Shown here one piece after another: positions 41,448-49,478 of a stretch of DNA of 64,000 nt. Under the pieces are notes generated by a model. The model ran no database searches. It saw only the letters and a program-made list of their open reading frames with translations, and was not told the origin of the DNA. Each line of letters starts with the position of its first letter. The stretch's first letter is position 1. The translations under genes were made by a program, and so were the position numbers. Origin of the DNA: JAICMB01 sp035295125 (lineage in GTDB: Bacteria; Acidobacteriota; Terriglobia; Bryobacterales; Bryobacteraceae); contig DATGJP010000074.1 in NCBI GenBank assembly GCA_035295125.1, forward strand, positions 108,713 to 172,712, given 5' to 3'.

Positions 41448-42542
41448 ATGAACGTTCTGCACTTCATCACGGCCATCCCTCTGAATTTTCAACAGGGAAG
41501 CGGATGTTATATGGGCATACGCACGCTTACGGAGGGGCTTGGCCGGCTCGGCGTGCGAGTGTCAATGGTGACGCCGCGAACGGCGCTTCGGGTGTTTGCG
41601 GCGCGGCGCATTCTGTTCAACGAGACGTTACGTCGACGAGTGTTCGAGGGCGATGCGACAGTCGGAATCGACGCGGACGGGTATGCCATCGCGGGCCAAC
41701 GGCGATCCCTCCCTCACGTCGCATGCATCAAGGGCGTCATGGGCGATGTGATCCGTTTCGAATCGGGCGCGACGCGGGCGAGCATGGCGCTGCAGGCGCG
41801 TCTTGAAGCGAAGCATGCCCGGCGCGCCGACCTGGTAATTACGATCAGTAAATATTGCGCGGAGCGGATCGAGGAACTATATGGGGTTAGCAACGCGACC
41901 GTTGTGCCGGAATTGATCGACCTGGAATCCTGGAGGCAGTTGTTTCACGCGAACCCGGCGGCGCCCGATCCTCGGAAATTTACTGTCCTCTCAGTCTGCC
42001 GGTTCTATCCTCGAAAGCGTGTGGATCTGCTCCTGCAAGCCGCCGCCCAGTTACGCGACAGGATTCCCCAGCTTGAAGTGCGGATTGTGGGGAATGGTCT
42101 CGAAGGCGAACGCTTAAGAGCGCTGTCCAACGAGTTGCATCTCGGGTCGGTCGTGCAATGGCTCGGAGATGTCTCACCAGAACGACTGGCGGCGGAGTAC
42201 AACCGCGCGCACGTGTTCTGCCTGCCAAGCATTCAGGAAGGATTCGGGATTGTTTTTCTGGAAGCCATGGCGGCGGGCAAGCCCATCGTTGCGGCACGCG
42301 CCTCCGCGGTTCCCGAGGTGGTGCACAGCGGGATCCTGGTCGATCCCAACAACGCGGAGGCATTAGCAGAGGGTCTCTTCCAACTCTTCCGCGAACCGGA
42401 CTTACGCGACGCACTCGGCACTCAGAGCCGGCAGGACGTCGAGGAATTTGAAGTGGGCCGGGTGAGCCGGCGGTTCTTGAGCGAAGTGGCTAAGGTCGCA
42501 CCCGGAATCAGGATTTGCTCAGGAGCAGGCGGATGTCCATGA
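41448..42542 (+). CDS. Glycosyltransferase family 4 protein
   Basis: 364 residues, GT-B fold. The C-terminal donor domain has the E-x7-E signature in EGFGIVFLEAMAAGKPIV with VPEVV after it, and the inter-domain VCRFYPRKRVDLLLQA strand. The N-terminus (HFITAIPLNFQQGSGCYMG) is the usual acceptor-binding start. It should add a sugar from a nucleotide donor to a lipid, polysaccharide or small molecule; acceptor unknown. It is the only glycosyltransferase in the region and has no partner genes. Its last 35 bp overlap the end of the convergent glycerate kinase gene. Confidence 0.88.
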   Translation: MNVLHFITAIPLNFQQGSGCYMGIRTLTEGLGRLGVRVSMVTPRTALRVFAARRILFNETLRRRVFEGDATVGIDADGYAIAGQRRSLPHVACIKGVMGDVIRFESGATRASMALQARLEAKHARRADLVITISKYCAERIEELYGVSNATVVPELIDLESWRQLFHANPAAPDPRKFTVLSVCRFYPRKRVDLLLQAAAQLRDRIPQLEVRIVGNGLEGERLRALSNELHLGSVVQWLGDVSPERLAAEYNRAHVFCLPSIQEGFGIVFLEAMAAGKPIVAARASAVPEVVHSGILVDPNNAEALAEGLFQLFREPDLRDALGTQSRQDVEEFEVGRVSRRFLSEVAKVAPGIRICSGAGGCP

Positions 42543-43746
42543 CGTTCGTCCCGGTCGGACCGGTCTTGATGAGATCGTCCAAAGACTCGAAGAAGTGATA
42601 GGAATCGTTGTTGGCGAGGGCGGCGCGAGGATCCAGTCCTAGGGCACGTGCGCGGGCGATTGTGGCGCCATCGGCAATGGCTCCGGCGGCGTCGGTTGGA
42701 CCATCGGTTCCGTCCGTACCCGCGCTGAGCACGGTCAGGTTCCCGAGGCCCTCGATCTCGATTGCCGCCGCGAGAACGAACTCCTGATTCCGTCCTCCGA
42801 GGCCATTTCCATGAATCGTGACGGTGGTCTCGCCGCCGGAAATCAGGCACGCAGGGCTGCGCACCGGCCGGCCGCTCGCCAACACTTCTTTCGCGATTGC
42901 CGCATGGACCCGCGCCACTTCGCGAGTTTCCCCTTCGACAAAGGTCGACAGAACGAGCGGTCGGAATCCGAGGGCTTTTGCTTCCGCCACGGCGGCGTCG
43001 ACTGCCAGGCGATTGCTCCCCACCACGATGTTGCGTACGCTGCGGAATGCCGGGTCGCCGGGCTTGGGCGTTTCTGTCAGCGTCGGGGCTGGGATGTTGT
43101 ACTTCTTCAGAATTGCGGCGGCGTCGGCGACGGTTGTACGGTCGGGAACCGTGGGGCCGGAGCCAATCACGTCCAGATCGTCGCCAATCACATCGGAAAG
43201 GATCAGGGTCACGACGGTTGCGGGGGACGCTGCCCGCGCAAGGTTGCCGCCTTTGATCGCGGAGAGATGCTTGCGGACGCAGTTGAACTCGTGAATGGTC
43301 GCGCCGCACTTGAGTAACTCACTCGTGATGCGCTGCTTTTCTTGAAAGGTCACCGAGGGTGGGGGCAGCGGAAGAAGCGCCGAAGCGCCGCCGGAGATGA
43401 GGCAGATCACAAGATCGCGTGCAGTGGCTGCCGATGCCATTTCGAGAATGCGCCGGGCGCCCCGCAACCCGTTCTCGTCGGGCATGGGATGCCCGCACTC
43501 ATTCAGGGCGATCCGCCGCAGTCGAGCCGTATGCCCATACTTGACGTTGATCAGGCCTGCGGTGATGCGGCGGCCCAACAGGCGTTCAACGGCTTGAGCC
43601 ATGCGCGCGCCGGCCTTCCCGGCGCCCAGGACGTAGATGTTGCGATAGGAGCCTGTCATCAGATGGCCGTGTTTGAGGACGGACTGGTAGGGATCGGCCG
43701 CCTTCAACGCCGCGCGGAAAATCCGCATTGCTTCCCGGCGCAGCAT
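42508..43746 (-). CDS. Glycerate 2-kinase (GckA/MOFRL type)
   Basis: 412 residues. N-terminal DUF4147 domain with YVLGAGKAGARMA (about 36-48) and CLISGGASALLPLPP (about 113-127), then LSAIKGGNLA, ILSDVIGDDLDVIGSGPT, and the C-terminal MOFRL domain with CLISGGETTVTIHGNGLGGRNQ and SAGTDGTDGPTDAAGA. This family makes 2-phosphoglycerate from glycerate and ATP, feeding glycolysis from serine, glyoxylate or sugar-acid breakdown. It starts 3 bp after aroK and ends within the convergent glycosyltransferase gene. The operon order (dehydrogenase, shikimate kinase, glycerate kinase) does not match one pathway. Confidence 0.93.
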   Translation of the reverse strand: MLRREAMRIFRAALKAADPYQSVLKHGHLMTGSYRNIYVLGAGKAGARMAQAVERLLGRRITAGLINVKYGHTARLRRIALNECGHPMPDENGLRGARRILEMASAATARDLVICLISGGASALLPLPPPSVTFQEKQRITSELLKCGATIHEFNCVRKHLSAIKGGNLARAASPATVVTLILSDVIGDDLDVIGSGPTVPDRTTVADAAAILKKYNIPAPTLTETPKPGDPAFRSVRNIVVGSNRLAVDAAVAEAKALGFRPLVLSTFVEGETREVARVHAAIAKEVLASGRPVRSPACLISGGETTVTIHGNGLGGRNQEFVLAAAIEIEGLGNLTVLSAGTDGTDGPTDAAGAIADGATIARARALGLDPRAALANNDSYHFFESLDDLIKTGPTGTNVMDIRLLLSKS

Positions 43747-43749
43747 TCG

Positions 43750-44277
43750 CTAGAAGATGGGCAGATTCAGAATCTGTCGCACGGCCGACATGGGATCGTC
43801 GTCGACGATGCTGATGCGGTAATCGGAGCGTACATAGGCCGCGCGCCGGTCGTCGAACAGGCGGCGGAATTGTTCGGGGTCTCGCGCCAGTGGCCGGTGG
43901 GAGGCAACGCTTACGCGCCGGCACACCATGTCGAAGGGACAGTCCAGCCACACGGAAACGCCGTTTTCCTCCATCAACTCGAAGTTCGCGGGTTGTGCGA
44001 AGGTACCGCCGCCGAGAGCCAGGACAGTAGGCTGCCCCCGTTCGATCATGCGGATGCGCCTCGTCAGTATAGCGGTCTCAATGCGGCGGAACTCTTCTTC
44101 GCCTTGTGTGTCGAAGATCTCAGCAATCTTGACGCCCTGTTGCGATTCGATGTCATCATCGAGATCTGCAAAACTCCATCCGAGCTCATCGGCCAGGTAG
44201 CGTCCGATCGTGGTTTTTCCGCTTGCCATGAATCCCACCACGTAGATGCCGGGGCTGCGCTTCAGTTTTAGAATCAT
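43750..44277 (-). CDS. aroK: Shikimate kinase
   Basis: 175 residues, normal for the family. P-loop GFMASGKTTIGRYLA (about 15-29), shikimate-binding DLDDDIE (about 38-44) and GEEEFRRIE (about 58-66), then LALGGGTFAQPANF (about 87-100). Phosphorylates shikimate with ATP in the route to aromatic amino acids. The gene overlaps the dehydrogenase gene by 4 bp and precedes glycerate kinase by 3 bp. The usual neighbour aroB is absent. Confidence 0.93.
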   Translation of the reverse strand: MILKLKRSPGIYVVGFMASGKTTIGRYLADELGWSFADLDDDIESQQGVKIAEIFDTQGEEEFRRIETAILTRRIRMIERGQPTVLALGGGTFAQPANFELMEENGVSVWLDCPFDMVCRRVSVASHRPLARDPEQFRRLFDDRRAAYVRSDYRISIVDDDPMSAVRQILNLPIF

Positions 44278-45050
44278 CGCGTGTTCTGGTACATGCGTTC
44301 AAGCTGTGCGTCGACAAATCGCGGAAACAGCCGTTCCATCATGATGATGAACCATCCGGAGCGAGGAGTCACTACCGTGCGCTTATTTCGTTCGACGCCA
44401 TAGGCGATGGCTTCGGCGCACTCTTCGGCGGTGATGGCAAAGCGGCGGCTCTTCTGCATGGCAATGGGCGGTTTGCCGGACAGCACATGGCTTTGGAAAC
44501 CGGTCTTCACGTAGCCGGGGCAAACGGTCATGGCATGGATTCCGTCGCGTTTCAGCTCCATGCGCAGGCCGTCGGTGAGCGCGCCGACCGCGTATTTCGT
44601 GGCGGAGTAGGTGGTGAACCAGGGCAGCGTCATCTTTCCGGCGATCGAGCCGATATTGACAATCGAGCCGCGGCCCTGTTTGCGCATGACAGGCACGACA
44701 AGCTGCACCATTTCGAGAAGCGCGAAGAAGTTGAGCTCGAACATGCGGCGGACTTCGCCGATCGGCGCGCTGAAAGCGGGCGAATAGAGTCCCGCGCCGG
44801 CATTGTTGATGAGAACGTCGACCGTACCGAATCGTCTGACGGTTTCGGCGACCGCCTGCTGGCGCGCGGCGGGGTCGGTGACATCACCTGGGATCGCGAG
44901 CGCGTCCGCGCCGGCCACCTGTCGGAGCTTCTCGGCCGACCGCGCCATCAGCGCCAGACGCGCGCCGCGTTTGCGAAACGCCGCGGCACAGGCGGCGCCG
45001 ATTCCTTCGGATGCGCCCGTGATAAGCACCACCTTGCCATTGATCTGCAT
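44274..45050 (-). CDS. Short-chain dehydrogenase/reductase
   Basis: About 258 residues from ATG at 45050, which gives the normal start MQINGKVVLITGASEGIG; an ATG at 45086 is possible but adds an unlikely leader. Nucleotide site TGASEGIG, NNAGAG (about 83-88), and the catalytic Ser...Tyr-x3-Lys (YSATKYA). The C-terminus has RMYQNTR and a hydrophobic stretch (SGWFIIMMERLFPRF), as in membrane-associated members that use lipid substrates. Substrate unknown. First gene of the minus-strand operon with aroK and glycerate kinase; divergent from the LON gene with 36 bp between them. Confidence 0.88.
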   Translation of the reverse strand: MQINGKVVLITGASEGIGAACAAAFRKRGARLALMARSAEKLRQVAGADALAIPGDVTDPAARQQAVAETVRRFGTVDVLINNAGAGLYSPAFSAPIGEVRRMFELNFFALLEMVQLVVPVMRKQGRGSIVNIGSIAGKMTLPWFTTYSATKYAVGALTDGLRMELKRDGIHAMTVCPGYVKTGFQSHVLSGKPPIAMQKSRRFAITAEECAEAIAYGVERNKRTVVTPRSGWFIIMMERLFPRFVDAQLERMYQNTR

Positions 45051-45086
45051 CGACCTGTGAGAGGTAAAGAAGCCATAATAGTACAC

Positions 45087-45716
45087 ATGGAACAGCAGCT
45101 TCTGCCGCTCTTTCCGCTGAGTGTGGTGCTGTTCCCCAGAACACCTTTACCTCTGCACATTTTCGAAGAGCGGTACAAAGAGATGATTGGCGAGGCCATC
45201 CAGGCGCACGGCGAGGTTGGTATTGTTCTCGCGGGAGAAAAGGGGATTGTCAACACCGGATGCACGGCCATAATCGAAAAGGTCCTGAAGACCTATCCGG
45301 ACGGACGGATGGACATCCTGGCGGTGGGCCGGCGGCGCTTCGAGATTCTGATGCTAAACGACGAGAAGTCGTATTTGCGGGGCGCGGTGGAGTTCTTCGA
45401 CGATGAGGAATTCGAGACCATCCCGCCGGGCGTTCGGGATCGCGTGATCGAGGGCTACAACGACCTTCGCACGCTAGAGGAGCCGGAAGGCATCCTGGAA
45501 CCTGAGATGACCGATCCGCAGCTCAGCTTCCAGCTTGCGCAGCTTGTGCCGGATCTCAATTTCCGGCAAATCCTGCTGTCGACGCGGTCGGAGGCGGAGC
45601 GTATGAAACGTCTCGCCGAGTTTTTGCCGGGCTTCAACACGCGGCAGCGGCAGGTAGCACATATCCGGACGGTAGCGCCGCGCAACGGTCACGGGAAATG
45701 GCCGCCGACCGCTTGA
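45087..45716 (+). CDS. LON-domain (substrate-binding) protein
   Basis: 209 residues from ATG at 45087. It matches the N-terminal substrate-binding domain of Lon protease without the ATPase or peptidase: LLPLFPLSVVLFPRTPLPLHIFEERYKEM at the start (seen in pieces), VGIVLAGEKGIVNTGCTAIIE, MDILAVGRRRFEIL and a helical end. Such stand-alone proteins are widespread with no fixed role; a regulatory or adaptor function for Lon is suggested. It overlaps the HAD gene by 19 bp, so the two are translated together. Confidence 0.9.
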   Translation: MEQQLLPLFPLSVVLFPRTPLPLHIFEERYKEMIGEAIQAHGEVGIVLAGEKGIVNTGCTAIIEKVLKTYPDGRMDILAVGRRRFEILMLNDEKSYLRGAVEFFDDEEFETIPPGVRDRVIEGYNDLRTLEEPEGILEPEMTDPQLSFQLAQLVPDLNFRQILLSTRSEAERMKRLAEFLPGFNTRQRQVAHIRTVAPRNGHGKWPPTA

Positions 45717-46396
45717 GACAATACCTGATCATCGATGCCGACGATACGCTCTGGGAGAATAACATTTACTTCGAGCGGGCTTTCGACGACTTCTGCGAGT
45801 TTCTGGATCACTCGAGGCTTTCGGCTCTGGAAATCCGGGCGGTGTTGGACGAGATTGAGATTGTGAATGCCCGGGTGCACGGTTACGGCTCGAAGAGCTT
45901 CGGGCGCAACCTGACCGAGTGCTACCAGCACCTGGTCGAGCGGGAGATCTGGTCGGACGACATCGCGACGGTGATGCGTTTTGCGGAGCGGATTCTGGAG
46001 CAGCCGATCGAACCGATCGACGGCGTGCAGGAAACACTCGAATACCTTTCGGCGCGTCACGACCTCACGCTGTTCACGAAGGGCGATCCGGAGGAGCAGA
46101 AGCTGAAAGTGGATCGGTCGGGGCTGGGTGTTTACTTCGGGCACACGGCGATCGTGAAAGAGAAGAACATCGCGGCATACCATGCGCTCGTGAGTGAGCG
46201 CGGGCTGGCGGAGGGCGAGACCTGGATGGTGGGGAATTCTCCGAAGTCGGACATTAATCCTGCGCTCGCCGCCGGGCTGAACGCTGTCTTCATTCCGCAT
46301 GCGCATACGTGGCGGCTGGAGCATGAGGAAGTGCAGACCGGTCCCGGGAAGTTTCTACAGCTCGAAAGCTTCGCCGATTTGCGCCGGCATTTCTGA
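45698..46396 (+). CDS. HAD-superfamily phosphatase
   Basis: 232 residues. HAD motif I IIDADDTLWE with D13 and D15, motif II TLFTKGD, lysine in motif III (VKEKN), motif IV GNSPKSDINPALAAG. The helical cap lies between about residues 25 and 95. It should be a magnesium-dependent phosphatase on a small metabolite; substrate unknown. It starts inside the LON-domain gene (19-bp overlap), so it is translationally coupled. A repeat-rich gap follows. Confidence 0.88.
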   Translation: MAADRLRQYLIIDADDTLWENNIYFERAFDDFCEFLDHSRLSALEIRAVLDEIEIVNARVHGYGSKSFGRNLTECYQHLVEREIWSDDIATVMRFAERILEQPIEPIDGVQETLEYLSARHDLTLFTKGDPEEQKLKVDRSGLGVYFGHTAIVKEKNIAAYHALVSERGLAEGETWMVGNSPKSDINPALAAGLNAVFIPHAHTWRLEHEEVQTGPGKFLQLESFADLRRHF

Positions 46397-46440
46397 GTTG
46401 AGTTTCCTAGAACGGGTGACGCATGATTCGCCACCGTAAC

Positions 46441-46532
46441 GCCGCCTTCAGGCGGTCTCAAGCCGGCTGCGGGCCGGCCAGGGCGGGTTTCAAACCCGCC
46501 GCAGGTTGGAAACCTGCCCTACATCCGCTGCA
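46441..46532. repeat. Dispersed palindromic repeats, tandem set
   Basis: Three palindromes in a row: GCCGCCTTCAGGCGG, GGCGGGTTTCAAACCCGCC (46482-46500) and GCAGGTTGGAAACCTGC (46501-46517), followed by CCTACATCCGCTGC as at 26341 and 41185. It ends just before the decayed TPR gene. Confidence 0.7.
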
Positions 46533-46537
46533 TTGCC

Positions 46538-46838
46538 GCCGCGCTCAACAGACCTATCGGGAAGGCATCCAAATCGGCGAAGCATTAATGGCGACGGACC
46601 CCACGAATGCGCGTTATGGCGAGGAGCTGGGTGATGCATACCGCCGCGCGATTCCCACCGCCGCACCCGATTCCAGCTCGATTTTGCCGAGGCGGTGCTG
46701 TCGCGTGGGGATCGGAATAGCGCTATGGAGAGATTTCGTGACATACTGCGCGAGATCAGCAGTTCTCCAAAACGCAGCGCCTTCCTGTGCGCCGTAGCAT
46801 CCGAGGCGGAAAAGCATGTGCTGAGATCACGCCCTTGA
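46538..46838 (+). pseudogene. Remnant of a TPR-repeat protein
   Basis: Two frames carry protein-like sequence. In the first, 46538-46640 reads AQQTYREGIQIGEALMATDP then TNARYGEELGDAYRR, a tetratricopeptide pattern as in the C-terminal repeats of Ser/Thr kinases in this group. In another frame, 46674-46838 reads QLDFAEAVLSRGDRNSAMER, then FRDILREISSSPKRSAFLCA, ending in KHVLRSRP and a stop. No frame joins them and no start is present. The 5' side is occupied by the palindromic repeats, so this looks like the tail of a decayed gene. Confidence 0.6.
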
Positions 46839-46884
46839 GCGAAAAATCGGCGACTAGGGTTACCATCGGAATTGGAGTACCGTT

Positions 46885-48219
46885 CTGCACCGCATTTTCC
46901 TTGTTATCCTTACAGCGCTCTTGTGTGGGTCCGTTTTCCTTTCCGCCCAGACCCGTACACGGAAGCCCAAGCGGCCGGCGGCCGACACGTCGACGGCTGC
47001 TACGAGTGAGGCTACTTCCTGGCCGCTCGTGAGTTTCACGGTTTCGGGCAACGAAAACTACACCCGTGAGCAGATTCTGACGTTGTCTGGACTCAAGATC
47101 GGCCAGACCGTCACCAAAGCAGATTTCGACGCTGCCCGCGACAGGCTGGTGGAGTCGGGCGCTTTCCTCAACGTTTCGTATACGTTTAAGCCGGCCGAAA
47201 AAGGCAATGGCTACTCCGCGGAATTGACCGTGGTCGAAGTGAGCCCGCTGTACGCGTGGCGGTTCGAGGACCTGCCAATCAGCAACGACGAGTTGACCGC
47301 TTTTCTCCGCAAGAAGGATCCGCTCTTCGGACCGAAGATCGCCGGTACGAAAGAGGCAGTCGAGAAGTACACGCGCTGGGTGACGGAATACATGGCCAGC
47401 AAGAACTACCACGAGCCGATCACAGGCAAGCTAACCTCCGACAATCCACCCGAGCTAATTGTGCTGTTCCGTCCGTCGATCCCGCGCCCGAGCGTGGCGC
47501 ACGTGAAATTTACCGGCGCAGCCGTGATTCCCATCAGTACCCTGCAGAATGTCATGTCCGACGTCGGACGCGGGGCGGTCTATTCGGAGACGCTCTTCCG
47601 GCAGCTCTTGGATAACAATATCCGGCCGCTTTATGAGGCCAAGGGCTACATGCGCGTTGCTTTTCCGAACATCACGACCGAGCCGGATCCTTCGGTCAAG
47701 GGAATCGACGTCACAGTGCAGGTGGTGGAAGGGCCGGTATACAAGCTGAAGGCTGTGCATGTGCAGGTGCCGGGGGGGAAAGAGGCGGAGCTGGTGAAAA
47801 TCGCCGACTTGCGCACGAATCAGCCGGCCAACTTCGACGACGTCAAAGCAGCCAGGGCGCGTCTGGACGACGAGATGCGCCGGGTCGGCTATATGCAGGT
47901 GAGCACCACCGCGACTCGTCAATACGACGACAATGCCAAAACCGTGGACGTGACGTTCCACGTTGAAACGGGGCCGCAGTTCACATTTGCAAAGCTGACC
48001 ATTGTAGGACTCGACCTGGAGACCGAACCTGTAATCCGAAAGATGTGGGGGTTAAAGGAAGGCAAACCGTTCAACGTCGATTATCCCAGCCACTTCCTCA
48101 ACCGGGTGAAAGAGGATGGGGTGTTTGAGAATCTGAAAACGACGCATTCGGAGAACAAGGTCAACCCCGACGATCATACTGTCGAGGTGACCTTGTATTT
48201 CAACACCAAAGCCCAGTAA
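46885..48219 (+). CDS. POTRA-domain protein without a barrel
   Basis: 444 residues if translation begins at CTG 46885, which has GGAG seven bases upstream and yields a full signal peptide (HRIFLVILTALLCGSVFLSAQ). The frame is blocked by TAG at 46855 and holds no ATG or GTG or TTG before the TTG at 46921, which would lose most of the signal. Four or so POTRA domains follow: VSFTVSGNENYTREQIL, VAHVKFTGAAVI, VHVQVPGGKEAELV, FTFAKLTIVGLDLE. BamA-type proteins continue into a 16-strand barrel; this one ends after the last POTRA. It probably assists envelope protein assembly or scaffolding. The rare start is inferred. Confidence 0.75.
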   Translation: MHRIFLVILTALLCGSVFLSAQTRTRKPKRPAADTSTAATSEATSWPLVSFTVSGNENYTREQILTLSGLKIGQTVTKADFDAARDRLVESGAFLNVSYTFKPAEKGNGYSAELTVVEVSPLYAWRFEDLPISNDELTAFLRKKDPLFGPKIAGTKEAVEKYTRWVTEYMASKNYHEPITGKLTSDNPPELIVLFRPSIPRPSVAHVKFTGAAVIPISTLQNVMSDVGRGAVYSETLFRQLLDNNIRPLYEAKGYMRVAFPNITTEPDPSVKGIDVTVQVVEGPVYKLKAVHVQVPGGKEAELVKIADLRTNQPANFDDVKAARARLDDEMRRVGYMQVSTTATRQYDDNAKTVDVTFHVETGPQFTFAKLTIVGLDLETEPVIRKMWGLKEGKPFNVDYPSHFLNRVKEDGVFENLKTTHSENKVNPDDHTVEVTLYFNTKAQ

Positions 48220-48229
48220 GGGCCTTGTG

Positions 48230-49390
48230 TTACTTCTTCTTCGGAGGAGTGGTTGAGGACTTCCTGGTTGGGTTCGAATACGTCGTCGTCACCGAACCCG
48301 TCAATGTCTGGAGCATGCCCTTCGCGGATTCGGCGTATGGGCCATCAGGCTTCAGCTCGAGATACTTCTGGAGTGCTTCAACAGTACCCGGGGGTGGAAC
48401 CACCTTACCTTCTTTATCCACCGTCGCCTTGGCTAACAAGGTGACGCCGTATTGATACTGCGCGTCGGCGTACGTCGGATCTAATTCGATGGCTTTCTTG
48501 AAAGCTTCACCGGCGGCGTCGTTTTGCCCGCTGTTCACCAGCACGGCGCCGAGATTGTAGTAGTATTTGCCGGCTCCGGGCGGATCGAGTTCAGCGGCTT
48601 TCGCCAGTTCGGCCTGTGCTTCGGGGATCTTCTTCGCCTTTACGAGGGCAAGGGCGTAGTTGTTGTGATAGCCGGCGTCATCCGGTTTCAGGGCAAGCGC
48701 CTTTTGATACGCATCCAGGCCCTTGTTGAGTGCGTCGTCCGATTCGGCGCCGGTCTTAGTTCCTGCCAGCGAGATATAGGACTCGGCAAGCTGGCCCCAG
48801 ACCACGTGCTGATTCGGATCGAGTTCAGCGGCTTTCTGGAACGCGTCGACGGCGCCCTGGAAGTTCTTTGCTGCCTGGGCTTCCTTGCCTGCGTTGAAAG
48901 CGTCGTTCAGGGCTTTGTTCTTGGCCATGGCCGCGGCATTTTCCTTGGCCTTCTTCTCGTAGGCCTCCTTTTGTTCCTTCGTCATGCCGCGTTCAACGTC
49001 TTTGCTGACAGTGCCGGTGGAGGCCGCCTGCTGCGCGGCCTGCTGTTGTGCCGCACCCTTCCTGGCGTCCAGATCGATCGGGACAGGGTCGCCTAGCCGG
49101 GTCGACACGTTGTCGACGGTGTCCATGGTCTTGCCGTCGACGACGAGGCTCACTTTGTACTTGCCGATCGGCAAGCCGTTGTAAATATAGTGACCTTTCT
49201 TGTCGGACTTGGCACCTTTATAGGTACCTTTCATGTCGAGGCGCTCGATGAGAATCGCAGCGCCTTTCAAGGGCTGGCCGTCCGGACCCTTAACATCGCC
49301 TTCAATGGCGGTGATTTGCGCAAAGGCTGCGCCGGCGAACATTACAAATGAAATGGCTGAGAAACTGAATATGCGCGACTTAGCGAACAT
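48230..49390 (-). CDS. Secreted TPR protein with carboxypeptidase-regulatory domain
   Basis: 386 residues. Signal peptide (1-24, ending AGAAFA), a carboxypeptidase-regulatory-like beta domain (about 30-95, IEGDVKGPDGQPLKGAAIL), an Ala/Lys-rich linker with probable coiled coil (about 110-165), and about five TPR repeats (ALNDAFNAGKEAQAAKNFQG, AAELDPNQHVVWGQLAESYI, and so on to about 350), ending with a basic tail PPKKK. Such proteins act as periplasmic scaffolds. Convergent with the POTRA gene (10 bp apart). Confidence 0.85.
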   Translation of the reverse strand: MFAKSRIFSFSAISFVMFAGAAFAQITAIEGDVKGPDGQPLKGAAILIERLDMKGTYKGAKSDKKGHYIYNGLPIGKYKVSLVVDGKTMDTVDNVSTRLGDPVPIDLDARKGAAQQQAAQQAASTGTVSKDVERGMTKEQKEAYEKKAKENAAAMAKNKALNDAFNAGKEAQAAKNFQGAVDAFQKAAELDPNQHVVWGQLAESYISLAGTKTGAESDDALNKGLDAYQKALALKPDDAGYHNNYALALVKAKKIPEAQAELAKAAELDPPGAGKYYYNLGAVLVNSGQNDAAGEAFKKAIELDPTYADAQYQYGVTLLAKATVDKEGKVVPPPGTVEALQKYLELKPDGPYAESAKGMLQTLTGSVTTTYSNPTRKSSTTPPKKK

Positions 49391-49478
49391 ACATTAAAAG
49401 CCTCCAGCGTTTGGGCTGTACCTTCAGCATAGCAAAGGCGAAAGGGTGACTGGCTCCGGTTACACGCAGCCAGCAAGA

